A stretch of 64,000 nt of DNA, taken from the NCBI RefSeq assembly GCF_009834345.1, contig NZ_CP035042.1, positions 2,728,001-2,792,000 of the forward strand, written 5' to 3'. The position numbers and the translations under genes were made by a program. This DNA is from Billgrantia tianxiuensis (lineage in GTDB: Bacteria; Pseudomonadota; Gammaproteobacteria; Pseudomonadales; Halomonadaceae). The notes beneath the pieces were generated by a model. That model was not told the DNA's origin. It did no database searches and saw only the letters and a list, made by a program, of their open reading frames with translations. This document shows positions 17,855 to 28,925 of this stretch, in pieces; the first letter of the stretch is position 1; every line of letters begins with the position of its first letter.

Positions 17855-19852
17855 TTAAACTTGCAATGTATAACCCAAGTCTTTGATAAAAACTTCATCC
17901 TTCTCACTAACCGAGTCTTTTACCATACTTAAAATCTTTTCATCTAAGTCAAGCCTTGAATTCAAATAAAAATCTTTTTTCTCGGAAAAAGAACCTTTAG
18001 AGTACTTAACTTTTATTTCATCTAGGCTCAAGTCATTTGTTAAACCCATGCCTAATTGTTCATCTATCTTTTGCAAGCTATTGCCAGCATCGTTCAATAT
18101 ATCTTCATATTTGATATGAATTAGTTTGTTTTTGTCAAAACTTGAAATCCAAGACCTGTAAAAAAGCAAATAGAAGTCTATTGCTTTTATCGGATCTATA
18201 TTTCCATTTTCATCTAACAAGTGTGACCTGTGAGATACTATATCTGCCGGATTTCTATTTAGTATGCTAGACAACCACCACAACGGGTGCTTAGAAATAA
18301 GCACTATTTTTAAATGTTCTTCAGACATCAAAGAGTCCTTAACTGTATTAAACTCCTTGTTTGTCATCTTTTTCTCGTCAGGCAATGCATGCTTCCATGC
18401 ATAATAATTATTACCAGTTTCTATCAGTGTATAACTTGTTTGACTATTTTTTAGCACTTCCGTTAAAAAATTTGTCCCACTTCTCTGCAGTCCAATCACT
18501 TGGATGCAGCGTTTGTTTTTTAATCTGTACTGAGCTACTGTGCTTTTGAGTATTTTCTGTTTCTTGTAATGGGAACCTGTTGGAGTGCATATAAATTGAG
18601 ATATTTCTTTTAAAGATGGCGAAAAAGTTTTGTAATTAGAATCTGTTATACTTGAAAAGCGTATTGCTCCCTCAAGAATAGCTTGATCAGCCCAAACAAG
18701 CTTGTCGGCTTGATTAAAAACACCTTTACAATAAGCTTCAATTAGAGAGGCAGTTTTCAAACCAGACTCAGTAGGCACAATAAGCCCAAACCCACATGTA
18801 TACATACGCCACGGCAAAAGAGATCCTACTTTTCTTATTAAATGGTCGGCATCTTTCTGCTCCAGTCTTTCTTTCCACGTCTTCAAATTTTTTGTTATTG
18901 CACTATCAATTTCACAATAAAATACAGGCTTTAAATACGCCTTCAGTAGACTCCTTATTAAAAAAAGTCTAGCTGTAGCTGAAACGGGTATTTCTTTTTT
19001 TTCATTCACTGAAAACAGCTTATAGCTAATATTTAGATCCTCCGCCCATTCCTTTAACTTCTTTTCTACATATGATTTATCCATATTCACGAGAGCTATA
19101 TGCACAAGAGCATCTTTCCCACAACTCTCCTTAACTGATGAGAGGAAATATTCAGCATAGGTATCGAAATAAAGCTTGTTGCACGAAACGCTTATGACGT
19201 ATTTAATATTATCAAGATGCAGATCGTTATCGACCTCTATTGCACTGTCATTTCCTAACCAATAGTTTTCCTCACTTCCTGTTTCAAAATCAGTTATTAC
19301 AAAAGATGACTGCCACAAAACCTTGCCGTTATATTTTTTCTTGAACTCAGACAATAAATTATTAGCCTTGCAATATTGCCCTTCTTTATTAGCCAACCCA
19401 GCGCTGTATATTTTTTTTATTACTTGAAGCTCAGGTTTTTTTGTTTTGGAAAAAATATCGTCTAATTTTTCTCTTGCCAAAGCTGGCTTCAAATTCGCGA
19501 GACATACCTCAAGGACAAAATATAAGGTCTTCTCATTTTTATTCTTATCGTAAGCTTCTATTGCGCACTTTTTCGCTAATGGTGTAAATACTCCATGCAT
19601 TTTTTTCTCAGCACGGCAAATGTTTATCAGGTGTATCGAAGTTCCCGTTATCTCAAAAAGTCTTTTTAGATTTTTTATATAACGGTTATAATCATCAACA
19701 TCTCTTCCTGGAACAAATTTCATCCTTTTAACTAAATCAGCATTCTCTCTTTCCAACTCCAACATCTCAACGTCAAAACTTTCGCTTTTGTTTTTCTCTT
19801 TGAATTTATTTTTGATAAAATCTTTAATCATGCTCAATCGAAAGCTTTCCAT
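17855..19852 (-). CDS. Glycosyltransferase-like and sulfotransferase fusion protein
   Basis: 665 residues, intact. Residues 1-180 are helical. Residues about 215-425 resemble a GT8-like nucleotide-sugar transferase: a strand YVISVSCNKLYF, ARLFLIRSLLKAYLKPVFYCEIDSA with an acidic metal-type motif at 314-316, and WADQAILEGA. Residues 448-665 are a sulfotransferase with loop GLQRSGTNFL (454-463) and 3' motif LISKHPLWWLSSI (518-530), where Lys stands in the usual Arg position, plus HIKYEDILND (579-588). A plausible job is to add a sugar and sulfate it. The sulfotransferase end is well supported; the transferase half is less certain. Confidence 0.7.
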   Translation of the reverse strand: MESFRLSMIKDFIKNKFKEKNKSESFDVEMLELERENADLVKRMKFVPGRDVDDYNRYIKNLKRLFEITGTSIHLINICRAEKKMHGVFTPLAKKCAIEAYDKNKNEKTLYFVLEVCLANLKPALAREKLDDIFSKTKKPELQVIKKIYSAGLANKEGQYCKANNLLSEFKKKYNGKVLWQSSFVITDFETGSEENYWLGNDSAIEVDNDLHLDNIKYVISVSCNKLYFDTYAEYFLSSVKESCGKDALVHIALVNMDKSYVEKKLKEWAEDLNISYKLFSVNEKKEIPVSATARLFLIRSLLKAYLKPVFYCEIDSAITKNLKTWKERLEQKDADHLIRKVGSLLPWRMYTCGFGLIVPTESGLKTASLIEAYCKGVFNQADKLVWADQAILEGAIRFSSITDSNYKTFSPSLKEISQFICTPTGSHYKKQKILKSTVAQYRLKNKRCIQVIGLQRSGTNFLTEVLKNSQTSYTLIETGNNYYAWKHALPDEKKMTNKEFNTVKDSLMSEEHLKIVLISKHPLWWLSSILNRNPADIVSHRSHLLDENGNIDPIKAIDFYLLFYRSWISSFDKNKLIHIKYEDILNDAGNSLQKIDEQLGMGLTNDLSLDEIKVKYSKGSFSEKKDFYLNSRLDLDEKILSMVKDSVSEKDEVFIKDLGYTLQV

Positions 19853-19888
19853 AAAAATCTCATACTCGCTATTGCATATAATATAGAA

Positions 19889-22800
19889 TCAACCAATACG
19901 CTTTTTAAGCTCATTAAATATAACTTTTATATCGCAGTCGATATTTTTAAGCTGTGCTAGCTGAATATTAGCATTAGAAAGCGTCAATAAATATTCAGCA
20001 ATTTCTTTAGTATCTGAGAAAATCCACTCATGCGGGTATATTTCTTTTGCACCTTCCCAAGGGAGTACCAGAGGGTTACAACCACTAGCTGCTCCTTCAG
20101 CCACAGCAAGATGAAAACTTTCATGATCGCTAACAGAAAGTATATAGTCGATACCAGAATACCACTCGGGCATATCATTGCCTTGGGGATCAAAAAAAAC
20201 AGCTCCTTTTAGGTCTGGATCTGACTTGATACGATTATACAGTGCTTCGTACCAGGCCATTTCTTCGATACGCTGCGCCATCCAGGGGTACTCTTCTGGC
20301 CGCTTTCCTTTAACCCGTAAAGTGTAGCTGTCATTTTTCTTACGAAGCTGCTTGAGGACATCCAAGGCCCGATCCAATCGCTTGCTTTGAGGTACCATAC
20401 CAACGAAGCCAAGTACTTTTCCGTTAGTTTGCTTACGCGGGACGGCTTTCATAGCGTCTGTGTCCACACCATTATAGACGACTGTACCGTTCCGCTTCAG
20501 CGTAGGGTTACGCTTCTGGGCATTGCGTAGCATATGTGGACCAACAAAGATCACGGTATCAAAAACTTCGAATGGCACCTTAACAAACAGAGGGCTACGC
20601 AACTCTTGAGCATGTAGTCGGCCCAATAATTTCTGCCCTTCCCGCTTGTTCTTGCCATACCAAATGGCATTGCCCAGCATCCATTCGCAGAACACAGTAT
20701 CTGCCTGCCGTACCAAGCGCTTGCTGGCAATTTCATTGTGCTGGTTATGGCCACTCCAGAAGTCCAGCAGCACTCGAATTCCCGCTTTTGTGAAGTAAGG
20801 ATAGAAAGGCTTGATGAACTTGAGATCATGCCCCGCAATTACCATGGTTTTCTTTGGGAAGATGTTAGGTGCTTGCTCATAGGTCCCCGCCGGCTTTCGC
20901 AGGGCCAGCGTCGGCTGCTGTGCAGCCCATTCGTCGAGTGCCTTGATCGGCATGCCTGCAGGAGGACGAATCAACTGAAGGCTAGCATCAATTGCTTGGC
21001 CTTCAAAAGCGATACCGGGCCACTGGCCAGCGTCCAAGGTGACCCACGGTCAAAGCCAATGCGCTTATGCGACGCGTATCGGGTGGGCCAAGCCAGATCT
21101 TCCAGGTCTTCTGGTCCGAGGGTTTCAAGCGCACTTGGTTCTGCCAATAGCCAGAGCGATTCGTCTTTGTCGACAGAACCACCGTAGGTATCACACTCAA
21201 TACCGGCAGCTTCCAAGCATGTCCGAGTGTTCGCTTGCCACTGGCTAGCCACTACTCGATGGGGACGCAGCGATTGGTTCATGAGACGCTTCACAGCAAC
21301 ATCAGACATTTCGCCTGTCACCAACTGCAACCGAGGCGGTTGAGGCGCATCAATCACCAAGCCGGCGGTGCGCAGCATCTGAGCCAGACGGTGTTGGGTT
21401 GTGTGGGCACGCATAATCGCCCGTGCGCCTTTCATCGCCACTCGCCAGCGGTAAGCAGGGTACTGCAGCAGATCCTCTAGTGCCTGAGCGGCTTCGCTCT
21501 CAGTACGCACGATATTCCCAGCTCCTTCTAGGTAGCGGTTCATGCCTAGAGCAGGACCTGAGACAATTGGTGAACCGCAGGCAGCCGCTTCCATTACCCG
21601 ACGCGAGAACATCGTGGGTGAATCAAGCACAGAATTGACGTTGATTTGAACTGGATGAGCCTTGTAGGCTTGAATCATCTCCTCGTAGCTGAGACTGCCA
21701 GCCACATAGTCGCTCAGGCCACCAGGATATTTGTAGGGTGATTCCGGATCATTGTGCTGGCGGTCGTAGATTGTGAGGCCCAAGGGCGCCGCCGCACTCA
21801 TGATCTTGTCCATGTATTCGGTGCGCTCCGGGTAGCGTTCACCATAGTAAGTGCCGCCATAGGCCGCGGTGGGCTGCCAGTCGCGGGTAGAAGGCAGTAA
21901 GTTGTGAATCTTTGGCGAAGCAAAGAAAGGACAGCTACTTGCCGTTTGCGTTACCGCACTTGGAGTCGAGAGATAGGCAATGATCTTGCGACTGTCCGTA
22001 GTGAATACATGGTCACACAGGCTGGCCGCCTTACGGAAACGTTCGAAATGAACTGGATCTTCCTTGTTCCAAAAAAGAGAAGGAATACCTTGTTCACGGC
22101 AGTGATTAAGTAGTTCGCTGAGCGTATTTAATTCTTCGTCGCAGTAGTAGCCCACCTTACGGTGCCATTGCCCGTTATTGCCCCTCCAGGCAGATTCGAC
22201 GAATAACGCGTCGATGGGCTGTTTTTCCAACTCTTCCCGCCAATTCTGAGGTGACAGCGGCACTACCTTAACGGCACTGGCCAAGGTGTCGGTAGTGAAC
22301 TGATCGGCAATCAGGCCCAGCGTTATCTGCTCCAATGTTTTTGCTTCGGCAAACTGAGTCTCGGCAGTGCCTGCAGCGTTACGACGCAATCGCTGCAGAG
22401 CCTCGGCATAGCGTCGCGTTACGTGATTCCAGGTACGCTCCTGCTCGATCCATGCACGTGCGGCCTTGCCTAGACGCTTACGCTCTTCGGGCTATCGATC
22501 AGTTGCTGTAGAGCTTCGCAGAGGGCCTCGACGCTGTTTTTGGTGAATAATCGGGCACGCTCATCGTTGGGCCCAGCCATTGTCTTGTGAGGCGATACAT
22601 CCGAAAGTACCAAGGCCTTCTCCATGGCCATAGCCTCCAGCGGCTTGAGGGCAGAGACCATTTCGGTTACAGCCGAAGACAGCCGAGGAATTGGCAAAAT
22701 GTCCATACAGGAGAGATAGCGTGGCACCTCCTCAAAGGGAACCCGACCGGTAAAGCGGCACTGCGCTTCGATGCCTAGTTCCTTGGCCTTGGCCTTGACG

Positions 22801-23975
22801 GTGTTGATGATCTTGCCGTCGCCCACCAGCACGAAGGTGAAAGCTTGGCCTTTCTGCTTGAGCTGGGCCATCGCCTCCATCAACAGCTCCAAACCTTCAT
22901 AGGCCACAGCGCTGCCCGCATAACCGATTACCGGCACACCGGGTTTTAGGTTAAGCTCCTTGGCAATGGTGGCGTCCGGCGCCATGGGCTGGAATCGCTG
23001 GGCATTGACCGCATTAGGCACCACCTCGATACGCTCTCGAGCCACCCCCCAGCTAGCAAGTTCATCCGCCAGCTCCTCGGTGAGAGTAATCACCAGATCC
23101 GCTTCCAATGCGGCTTGTTTCTCTAATTTGCGCATCAACCGGTAGCGCTCAGAGCCGGCCCACTCGGGCTGAGTGGAAGCCTGCGTCACTTCCCAAAGGC
23201 CACGTACTTCATACACGAAGGGCAACCCCAAACGTCGAGCTGCCACCAAGGCGGGCAGTGCAGTAATGTGGTTGGAGGCGGCAACAATAACCTCGGCACC
23301 ATTAATCTGCGCCTCGCGAAGATAGTGGTCAGCTGCTTCAGCTAGATAGTAGTCCAATGGCGTCCTGGCTAGATTCCACCCAGACACCGCCGTATAGCTG
23401 ACCCCCTCAACTTCTTCCTTATGGTAGCCTTTGTTCAACCCCTCTATGCCGGTATCCCAAGGAAAGCCAGGACGAGTAGTTGCACATACTTTCCAACCTG
23501 CTTGCTGCAAGCCTACTGCCACACCATGCGAACGGGTCGAGTAGCCATTGGTGGCGTGAGGCACTGATTGGTGTAGGCAGTAGAGAATATGCTGACGGCG
23601 TGACATCAAGCCTGGGTTGGGCTGTCGAGGAGGTATAGCCACCCCGTTTGCAAGGCGCATATATCCTTGGATCAATCCCAAAAGCTCAAGATTCTTTTTA
23701 TCAAAGATAGCTCCACTTTTTCGTAGCTCTTCTAACACAGTGTACGCAGCGCTAACCTTTCCCTGCTTGTAGAACAGGTGAACAGCTTCTCTGAAAGACG
23801 AACGATATTTTATTTCATTTAATTTATTAAATATAAGCGAAGGCGACCTTACCACCTTTCTCCCATTAGCCAAAAGTCTCTTGACCTTTAACAGAAACGG
23901 GTAAAGCCCAACTCTCTGAGAGATATTTTTTATTTTTCTTCTTCCTAAGCCGAAGGTACTTTGTTGAGTAAACAT
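19889..23975 (-). CDS. Very large three-module glycosyltransferase, two frameshifts
   Basis: Three overlapping open pieces join into about 1360 residues when one base is added at GGG 22489-22491 and one near 21034-21039. Module 1 (about 1-520) is a complete GT4 enzyme: NGYSTRSHGVAVGLQQAGW, then VIGYAGSAVAYEGLELLMEA, ending in EERKRLGKAARAWIEQERTW, which reads straight into the next module. Module 2 (about 530-900) resembles CgeB-like proteins with SLFWNKEDPVHFERF and FSRRVMEAAACGSPIVSG. Module 3 (about 1000-1360) is again GT4-like, with VVYNGVDTDAM, VLGFVGMVPQSKRLDRALD and SVSDHESFHLAVAEGAASG. Such tandem enzymes build several linkages of a glycan. An alternative is two or three separate genes if the breaks are real. 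Confidence 0.7.
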
Positions 23976-24028
23976 CCCTATACTCTCAAATTTTAATATA
24001 CCGAATATTCATGGAGTTCACAAAATAC

Positions 24029-25312
24029 TTATCTGACTTCCCACACCCCACGACTATCAACAAGGTAATCAATCTTCACGCGAGTAGAAGGTATGGATTT
24101 GAAAGGCTTATGATCCACCAACAGTACTACGACATCGGCTATCTCGAGTGCCTGCTGCTGATCGGCCAAATTACCTCCCACCGCCTTTCCTTTCGGAAGC
24201 TCAGCGATATTTGGCTCAACTAGCAATACCCGTCCTGGATGCCGTGACACGATATTCTCGGCAATTTTCAGCGCGGGGCTTTCACGCAGATCGTCAATAT
24301 CCGGCTTGAATGCCAAGCCAAAGCAAGCGATGGTAACGTCCTTGGCAGTCTTGTCAGGGTGGTGGCTCAGGAACTTGCCTACCGCCTCGTTGACCTTGCC
24401 GATTACCCACTGTGGCTTGCCATCGTTGACTTCTCGAGCGGTGCGAATCAGGCGCGCCTCTTCAGGCGTTTCGCTAACGATGAACCAAGGATCAACGGCA
24501 ATACAGTGGCCACCCACACCAGGCCCAGGCTGCAGAATGTTCACCCTAGGGTGCCTGTTGGCCAGGCGAATCAGTTCCCACACGTTGATGTCGAGCTTAT
24601 CGCAGATGATGGAAAGCTCATTGGCGAAAGCAATGTTCACGTCGCGGAAGCTGTTCTCGGTGAGCTTGGCCATCTCGGCAGTACGTGCCGTAGTGGTAAT
24701 GCACTCCCCTTCCACGAAGATCTTGTAGAGTTTCGTAGCCGCTTCCGAGCACTTGGCCGTCATGCCGCCAATCACTCGGTCGTTTTCCACCAGTTCACGC
24801 ACCACATGGCCGGGAAGTACACGTTCCGGGCAGTGGGCTACACGGATATCCGAATCCTCCCCATGGGTTTGCGGGAAGGTGAGATCCGACCTGGCTTCTG
24901 CCAGCCATGCCGCCATTTGCTCGGTTGCCCCAACTGGCGAGGTAGATTCGAGGATGACCAGGTCACCTTTTTTCAGCACCGGGGCGATGTTCTTGCTTGC
25001 CGCTTCGATATAGCTGAGATCGGGTACGTGATCGTTGCCATTCTCGGCCTTGAACGGAGTGGGCACGGCAATGAGAAAGGCATCCGCCGGCTCCGGCTCG
25101 GTGGTGGCGCGCAGATAGCCTTCCTTTACTGCCGCATGCACTACGATATCCAGTTCTGGCTCAACGATGTGGATGTCGCCACGGTTGATGGTATCGACAG
25201 CGTGCTGGTTGACATCTACCCCAATCACTTTCTTGCGGCGGGAAGCGATGACGGCAGCGGTCGGCAGGCCAATGTAGCCCAGGCCAATAACGGAAATCGT
25301 GTTGAAATTCAT
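24029..25312 (-). CDS. wecC: UDP-N-acetyl-D-mannosamine dehydrogenase
   Basis: 427 residues. The NAD-binding start is SVIGLGYIGLPTAAVIAS, the central domain carries the conserved HCPERVLPGH (160-169), and the catalytic cysteine is Cys270 in GPGVGGHCIAVDPWF. It oxidises UDP-ManNAc to UDP-ManNAc-uronic acid with two NAD, supplying an acidic sugar donor. The next gene encodes the epimerase that makes its substrate, so the pair forms a complete UDP-GlcNAc to UDP-ManNAcA route. GC is back to backbone level here. UDP-GlcNAc dehydrogenase relatives have a similar core, but the WecB neighbour favours WecC. Confidence 0.92.
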   Translation of the reverse strand: MNFNTISVIGLGYIGLPTAAVIASRRKKVIGVDVNQHAVDTINRGDIHIVEPELDIVVHAAVKEGYLRATTEPEPADAFLIAVPTPFKAENGNDHVPDLSYIEAASKNIAPVLKKGDLVILESTSPVGATEQMAAWLAEARSDLTFPQTHGEDSDIRVAHCPERVLPGHVVRELVENDRVIGGMTAKCSEAATKLYKIFVEGECITTTARTAEMAKLTENSFRDVNIAFANELSIICDKLDINVWELIRLANRHPRVNILQPGPGVGGHCIAVDPWFIVSETPEEARLIRTAREVNDGKPQWVIGKVNEAVGKFLSHHPDKTAKDVTIACFGLAFKPDIDDLRESPALKIAENIVSRHPGRVLLVEPNIAELPKGKAVGGNLADQQQALEIADVVVLLVDHKPFKSIPSTRVKIDYLVDSRGVWEVR

Positions 25313-25364
25313 GGCTTATCCAATAGCAGCGAAAATCGAGGAAAAGATGTTCAAGAAGCGAGGC

Positions 25365-26500
25365 TTACTTCAGGCCAGCCAAGGCATCGAGGATGCGCCG
25401 ACACGCCTTCCCATCGCCGTAGGGGTTATGGGCGTAGCTCATCTCTTCGTAGGCAATCTTGTCCGTGAGCAAGGTATGCATTTCCGTGACGATACGCTCT
25501 ACATCAGTGCCTACCAGCTTGACGGTGCCTGCATCCACTGCCTCCGGCCGCTCGGTGGTGTCCCGCATGACGAGAACCGGCTTGCCGAGGGAAGGGGCTT
25601 CTTCCTGTACGCCACCGGAGTCGGTGAGAATCAGGTGGGCGCGGTTCATCAGATAGACGAACGGCAGGTAATCCAGCGGCTCGATCAAGTGTACGTTGTC
25701 GATGTCGGAGAGCAGCCGGTTGACCGGCTCCCGCACGTTGGGATTGAGGTGCACGGGATAGACGATCTGGGTTTCGGGGTGGCGCGCCGCCACGTCATGC
25801 AGCGCCTGGCAGATACGCTCGAACCCGCCGCCGAAGCTTTCCCGGCGATGCCCCGTTACCAGGATCAGCTTGCGACTGGCATCCAGAAAGCCGAACTGCT
25901 CGGTAAAGCGCTCTTGAAAAGAGGCGCTGTTCTCGAGCTTCTTGACCACGTCGAGCAGCGCATCGATGACGGTATTCCCGGTCACGAATACCTTGCTCGG
26001 CGCCACCCCTTCCTCTAGCAGGTTCTGCCGTGAGCGTTCGGTAGGCGCGAAGTGCAATTCAGCCAGCGCCCGGTCAGCTTGCGGTTGGCCTCTTCCGGCC
26101 AGGGCGAATAGAGATTGCCGGTGCGCAGGCCGGCTTCCACATGCCCTACCGGCACTTGCTGGTAGTAGGCAGCCAACGTGGCGGAAAGCGTGGTGGAGGT
26201 ATCCCCATGCACCAGCACGATATCCGGCTTCTCCTCGGCGAGAACGCCCTTCATGCCCTGCAGAATTGCCGTGGTTACGTCGGTGAGGTCCTGCCCCGGC
26301 TTCATGATGTTCAGGTCATGGTCCGGCTCCAGCTCGAACAGTTCCAGCACTTGGTCGAGCATTTCCCGGTGCTGCCCGGTTACGCACACCTTGGCATCGA
26401 AACGATCGTCGGCGGCGAGAGAAAGGGCGAGAGGTGCCATCTTGATGGCTTCAGGGCGCGTGCCGAACACGCAGAGGGTCTTGATGGGCATAGGGGGCAA
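25365..26500 (-). CDS. wecB: UDP-N-acetylglucosamine 2-epimerase, frameshifted
   Basis: Two pieces join into about 378 residues, the usual WecB length, if one base is added to the CCC run at 26069-26071. The N-terminal part has [19 protein letters not shown] and [19 protein letters not shown] with [10 protein letters not shown]; the C-terminal part has [33 protein letters not shown] and [17 protein letters not shown]. It interconverts UDP-GlcNAc and UDP-ManNAc. It is 52 bases upstream of wecC and co-directional. The frame break falls where WecB homologues run without a gap, so a sequence error is more likely than a lesion. Confidence 0.9.
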
Positions 26501-26549
26501 AAGACTGCTTGATGAGAGGGTGAGAAAAATTAGCGAGCCAAGAGCTGAA

Positions 26550-28463
26550 TTACAGCTGCTTCAGCAACAGCCCAATGATTTCCTGCTGGCTCAATTCTGC
26601 GGTATTGACCGTCAGTTCTGCTGATTTAGGCACCTCGTAGGGGCTGTTAATGCCCGTGAAGTCCTTGATCTTGCCTTCGCGTGCCTTCTGGTAAAGCCCC
26701 TTGGGGTCGCGCTGCTCACAGATATCCAGCGGGGTATCGACATGTACTTCGATGAAGTCCCCGTTCTGGAACAGAGCCCGTGCGGCGTCGCGGTCGCTGC
26801 GGAACGGTGAGATGAAGGCGGTAATGACGATGATGCCGGCCTCGGCAAACAGCCTGGCCACTTCGCCCACGCGGCGGATGTTCTCGGCGCGGTCTTCCTC
26901 GCTCATGCCGAGGTCCTTGCACAGGCCGTGGCGGATGTTGTCGCCATCCAGCAGCATGGTGTGATAGCCACGGCGGTTCAGTTCCACTTCCAGAGCATTG
27001 GCCAGGGTCGATTTCCCCGAGCCGGAAAGCCCAGTGAACCACACACATTTGCCCTGATGGCCGTTGAGTTGCTCGCGCATGGCCTGAGTAACGCTGGTGC
27101 GGTTCCACACCACGTTGGCCTTGCTCTCGTGCTCGCGGAATTCGTAGGGCAGCTCGCTATCCAGCGGCTGATGAATCATCCCCGCCCCGACCGTTACGTT
27201 GCTGAGGCGGTCGATGACGATGAAGCAGCCGGTACCGGGGCTGGTGCGGTAGTCGTCGACGGGCACAGGAGCCGTCAGTTCGATATGGCAGCGCGCGATG
27301 GCGTTGAGATCGAGATTTTCGGCGTGGCGGTGCTCGAGCGTGTTGACATCGACCTGGTAGTCGATGGCCGTGACTTTGCCGGCCACGGCCCGGGTGGCTA
27401 GCTTGAGGTCGTACAGCTTGCCGGGCTCCAGGGGCGTTTCATGCATCCATACGATATCCGCCTCGAAGCCATTGGCCAGCGGCACTTTGGCTTCTTCGGC
27501 GACGATCCAGTCGCCACGAGAGATATCGATCTCATCCTCGAGGGTGAGGGTAATCGCCTGCCCCGGGTAGGCGGCTTCGAGGTCGCCATCGAAGGTGACG
27601 ATTCTTTCCACCTTGGATACCTTGCCGGAGGGCAACGCCCTCACGGCCTGGCCGCGGTGAACGATGCCGGCAGCCAGGGTCCCGGAGTAACCGCGAAAAT
27701 CGAGATTGGGGCGATTGACGTACTGTACAGGGAAACGCAGGTCGCGCAGGTTGTGATCGTGGCTGATCTCTACGCTTTCCAGCAGCTCCAGCAGGGCCGG
27801 CTTATCGTACCAGCCCATGCTCTCGCTCTTGTTGACGACGTTGTCGCCCTTGAGGGCCGACATCGGCACGAAGCGAATGTCACGGGCGTGGAGCTTCTCG
27901 GCAACGGCCTGATACTCCTCGACGATCTCGTCGAAGCGTGCCTGGGAGTAATCGACCAGATCCATCTTGTTCACCGCCACGATCAGGTGCTGGATGCCCA
28001 GCAGATCGCAGATGAAACTGTGGCGCCGGGTCTGGGTCTGCACGCCGTAGCGGGCATCGATCAGGATGATCGCCAGGTTGGCGGTCGAGGCCCCGGTGGC
28101 CATGTTGCGGGTGTACTGCTCGTGGCCCGGGGTGTCGGCGATGATGAACTTGCGTTTGTCGGTGGAGAAAAAGCGATAGGCCACGTCGATGGTGATGCCT
28201 TGCTCGCGCTCCGACTGCAGGCCATCGACCAGCAGCGCCAGATCCACCTCTTCCCCGGTAGTGCCGACTTTTTTCGAGTCCCTGGCAATGGCGGCCAGTT
28301 GGTCCTCGTAGATCATCTTGGAGTCGTGCAGCAACCGGCCGATCAGGGTCGACTTGCCGTCGTCGACGCTGCCGCAGGTGATGAAGCGCAGCAGGTCCTT
28401 GTTCTCATGTTCGCGGAGGTAGGTTTCGATATCCTCGGCGATCATTGCGGATTGGTGTGACAT
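26550..28463 (-). CDS. cysNC: Bifunctional sulfate adenylyltransferase subunit 1 / adenylylsulfate kinase
   Basis: 637 residues. The CysN half (about 1-450) is a GTPase with GSVDDGKST (31-39), [12 protein letters not shown] (110-121) and NKMDLV (165-170). The CysC half (about 455-637) has the P-loop GLSGSGKST (478-486) and the kinase serine in ISPFR (551-555). With CysD it makes APS from sulfate and ATP, driven by GTP, and then phosphorylates APS to PAPS, the sulfate donor for every sulfotransferase in this window. In many bacteria this fusion feeds cysteine synthesis; its position in a sulfotransferase locus suggests a dedicated PAPS supply. Confidence 0.95.
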   Translation of the reverse strand: MSHQSAMIAEDIETYLREHENKDLLRFITCGSVDDGKSTLIGRLLHDSKMIYEDQLAAIARDSKKVGTTGEEVDLALLVDGLQSEREQGITIDVAYRFFSTDKRKFIIADTPGHEQYTRNMATGASTANLAIILIDARYGVQTQTRRHSFICDLLGIQHLIVAVNKMDLVDYSQARFDEIVEEYQAVAEKLHARDIRFVPMSALKGDNVVNKSESMGWYDKPALLELLESVEISHDHNLRDLRFPVQYVNRPNLDFRGYSGTLAAGIVHRGQAVRALPSGKVSKVERIVTFDGDLEAAYPGQAITLTLEDEIDISRGDWIVAEEAKVPLANGFEADIVWMHETPLEPGKLYDLKLATRAVAGKVTAIDYQVDVNTLEHRHAENLDLNAIARCHIELTAPVPVDDYRTSPGTGCFIVIDRLSNVTVGAGMIHQPLDSELPYEFREHESKANVVWNRTSVTQAMREQLNGHQGKCVWFTGLSGSGKSTLANALEVELNRRGYHTMLLDGDNIRHGLCKDLGMSEEDRAENIRRVGEVARLFAEAGIIVITAFISPFRSDRDAARALFQNGDFIEVHVDTPLDICEQRDPKGLYQKAREGKIKDFTGINSPYEVPKSAELTVNTAELSQQEIIGLLLKQL

Positions 28464-28473
28464 GGGAAACCCT

Positions 28474-28506
28474 AGAGATAAGAGAGAAGAGGAAAGAGGG
28501 AAGAAA
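28474..28506. repeat. Purine arm of GA/CT inverted repeat, left of the four-helix-bundle gene
   Basis: An almost pure A/G tract. Its first 18 bases (28474-28491) are the exact reverse complement of 29890-29907 in the solo repeat before cysD. It lies between the cysNC start and the stop of the four-helix-bundle gene. The matching pyrimidine arm is on the other side of that gene. Confidence 0.75.
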
Positions 28507-28512
28507 ACCCGG

Positions 28513-28866
28513 TCAGCCTGGTTCGAAGGCTGGCTGCTTGCGAATCAGGCCAGTCAGCATGGCGGCGATCTCCTTCGTTTCGGCAACCCATTGCTGCCCC
28601 TTCTCGCGTTCAATGTATCCAATTTCCATACCGATATAAATTTGTGTCCTGAGTTCGGCACAGGAACCTTTCGCAATATAGAGAAACCTGACGCGGTCGT
28701 TGACAGTAGGTCGTGCCATACCTTCTGCAATGTTGCTGGGTACGGATAAACCGGACCGCGTGATCTGGTCCTTGAAGCCGAAGTCTCTGGAATCAGCGAA
28801 GTGAAGATAGAGATTGGCGGATAGGCGCGCCGAGCGTTTCCATACGTCCAGTTTTTCGAAGTCCAT
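28513..28866 (-). CDS. Four-helix-bundle protein (23S rRNA intervening-sequence / Avd-like family)
   Basis: 117 residues, all helical. It starts [19 protein letters not shown] and has [18 protein letters not shown] (35-52) and [16 protein letters not shown], the diagnostic pattern of PF05635 (S23/IVP family). Relatives are encoded in 23S rRNA intervening sequences, as accessory proteins of diversity-generating retroelements, or as lone genes of unknown role that bind nucleic acid through a positively charged barrel. Here it interrupts the normal cysD-cysNC pair. Its ribosome site is formed by a GA-rich tract (AGAAGAGAAATG), and GA/CT arms flank it on both sides. Confidence 0.88.
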   Translation of the reverse strand: MDFEKLDVWKRSARLSANLYLHFADSRDFGFKDQITRSGLSVPSNIAEGMARPTVNDRVRFLYIAKGSCAELRTQIYIGMEIGYIEREKGQQWVAETKEIAAMLTGLIRKQPAFEPG

Positions 28867-28894
28867 TTCTCTTCTCTCTTCGCTCTTCCCTCTT
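28867..28894. repeat. Pyrimidine arm of GA/CT inverted repeat, right of the four-helix-bundle gene
   Basis: A C/T tract (ttctcttctctcttcgctct onward) directly before the gene's start codon on its coding strand. Read on the minus strand it is purine-rich and supplies the ribosome site of the four-helix-bundle gene. Confidence 0.7.
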
Positions 28895-28925
28895 GATACT
28901 TATGAGCCGGAGGCTCAGAAGTATC
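28895..28925 (-). terminator. Hairpin across the cysD stop codon
   Basis: A 14-base stem with one mismatch (28895-28908 against 28912-28925) and a 3-base loop. It contains the stop codon of cysD at 28915. It may end, slow or stabilise the cysD transcript before the four-helix-bundle gene. Confidence 0.5.

Noticed and set aside
28513..28866. Diversity-generating retroelement accessory gene (avd)
   Set aside because: The protein family is right, but no reverse transcriptase, template repeat or variable repeat lies nearby.
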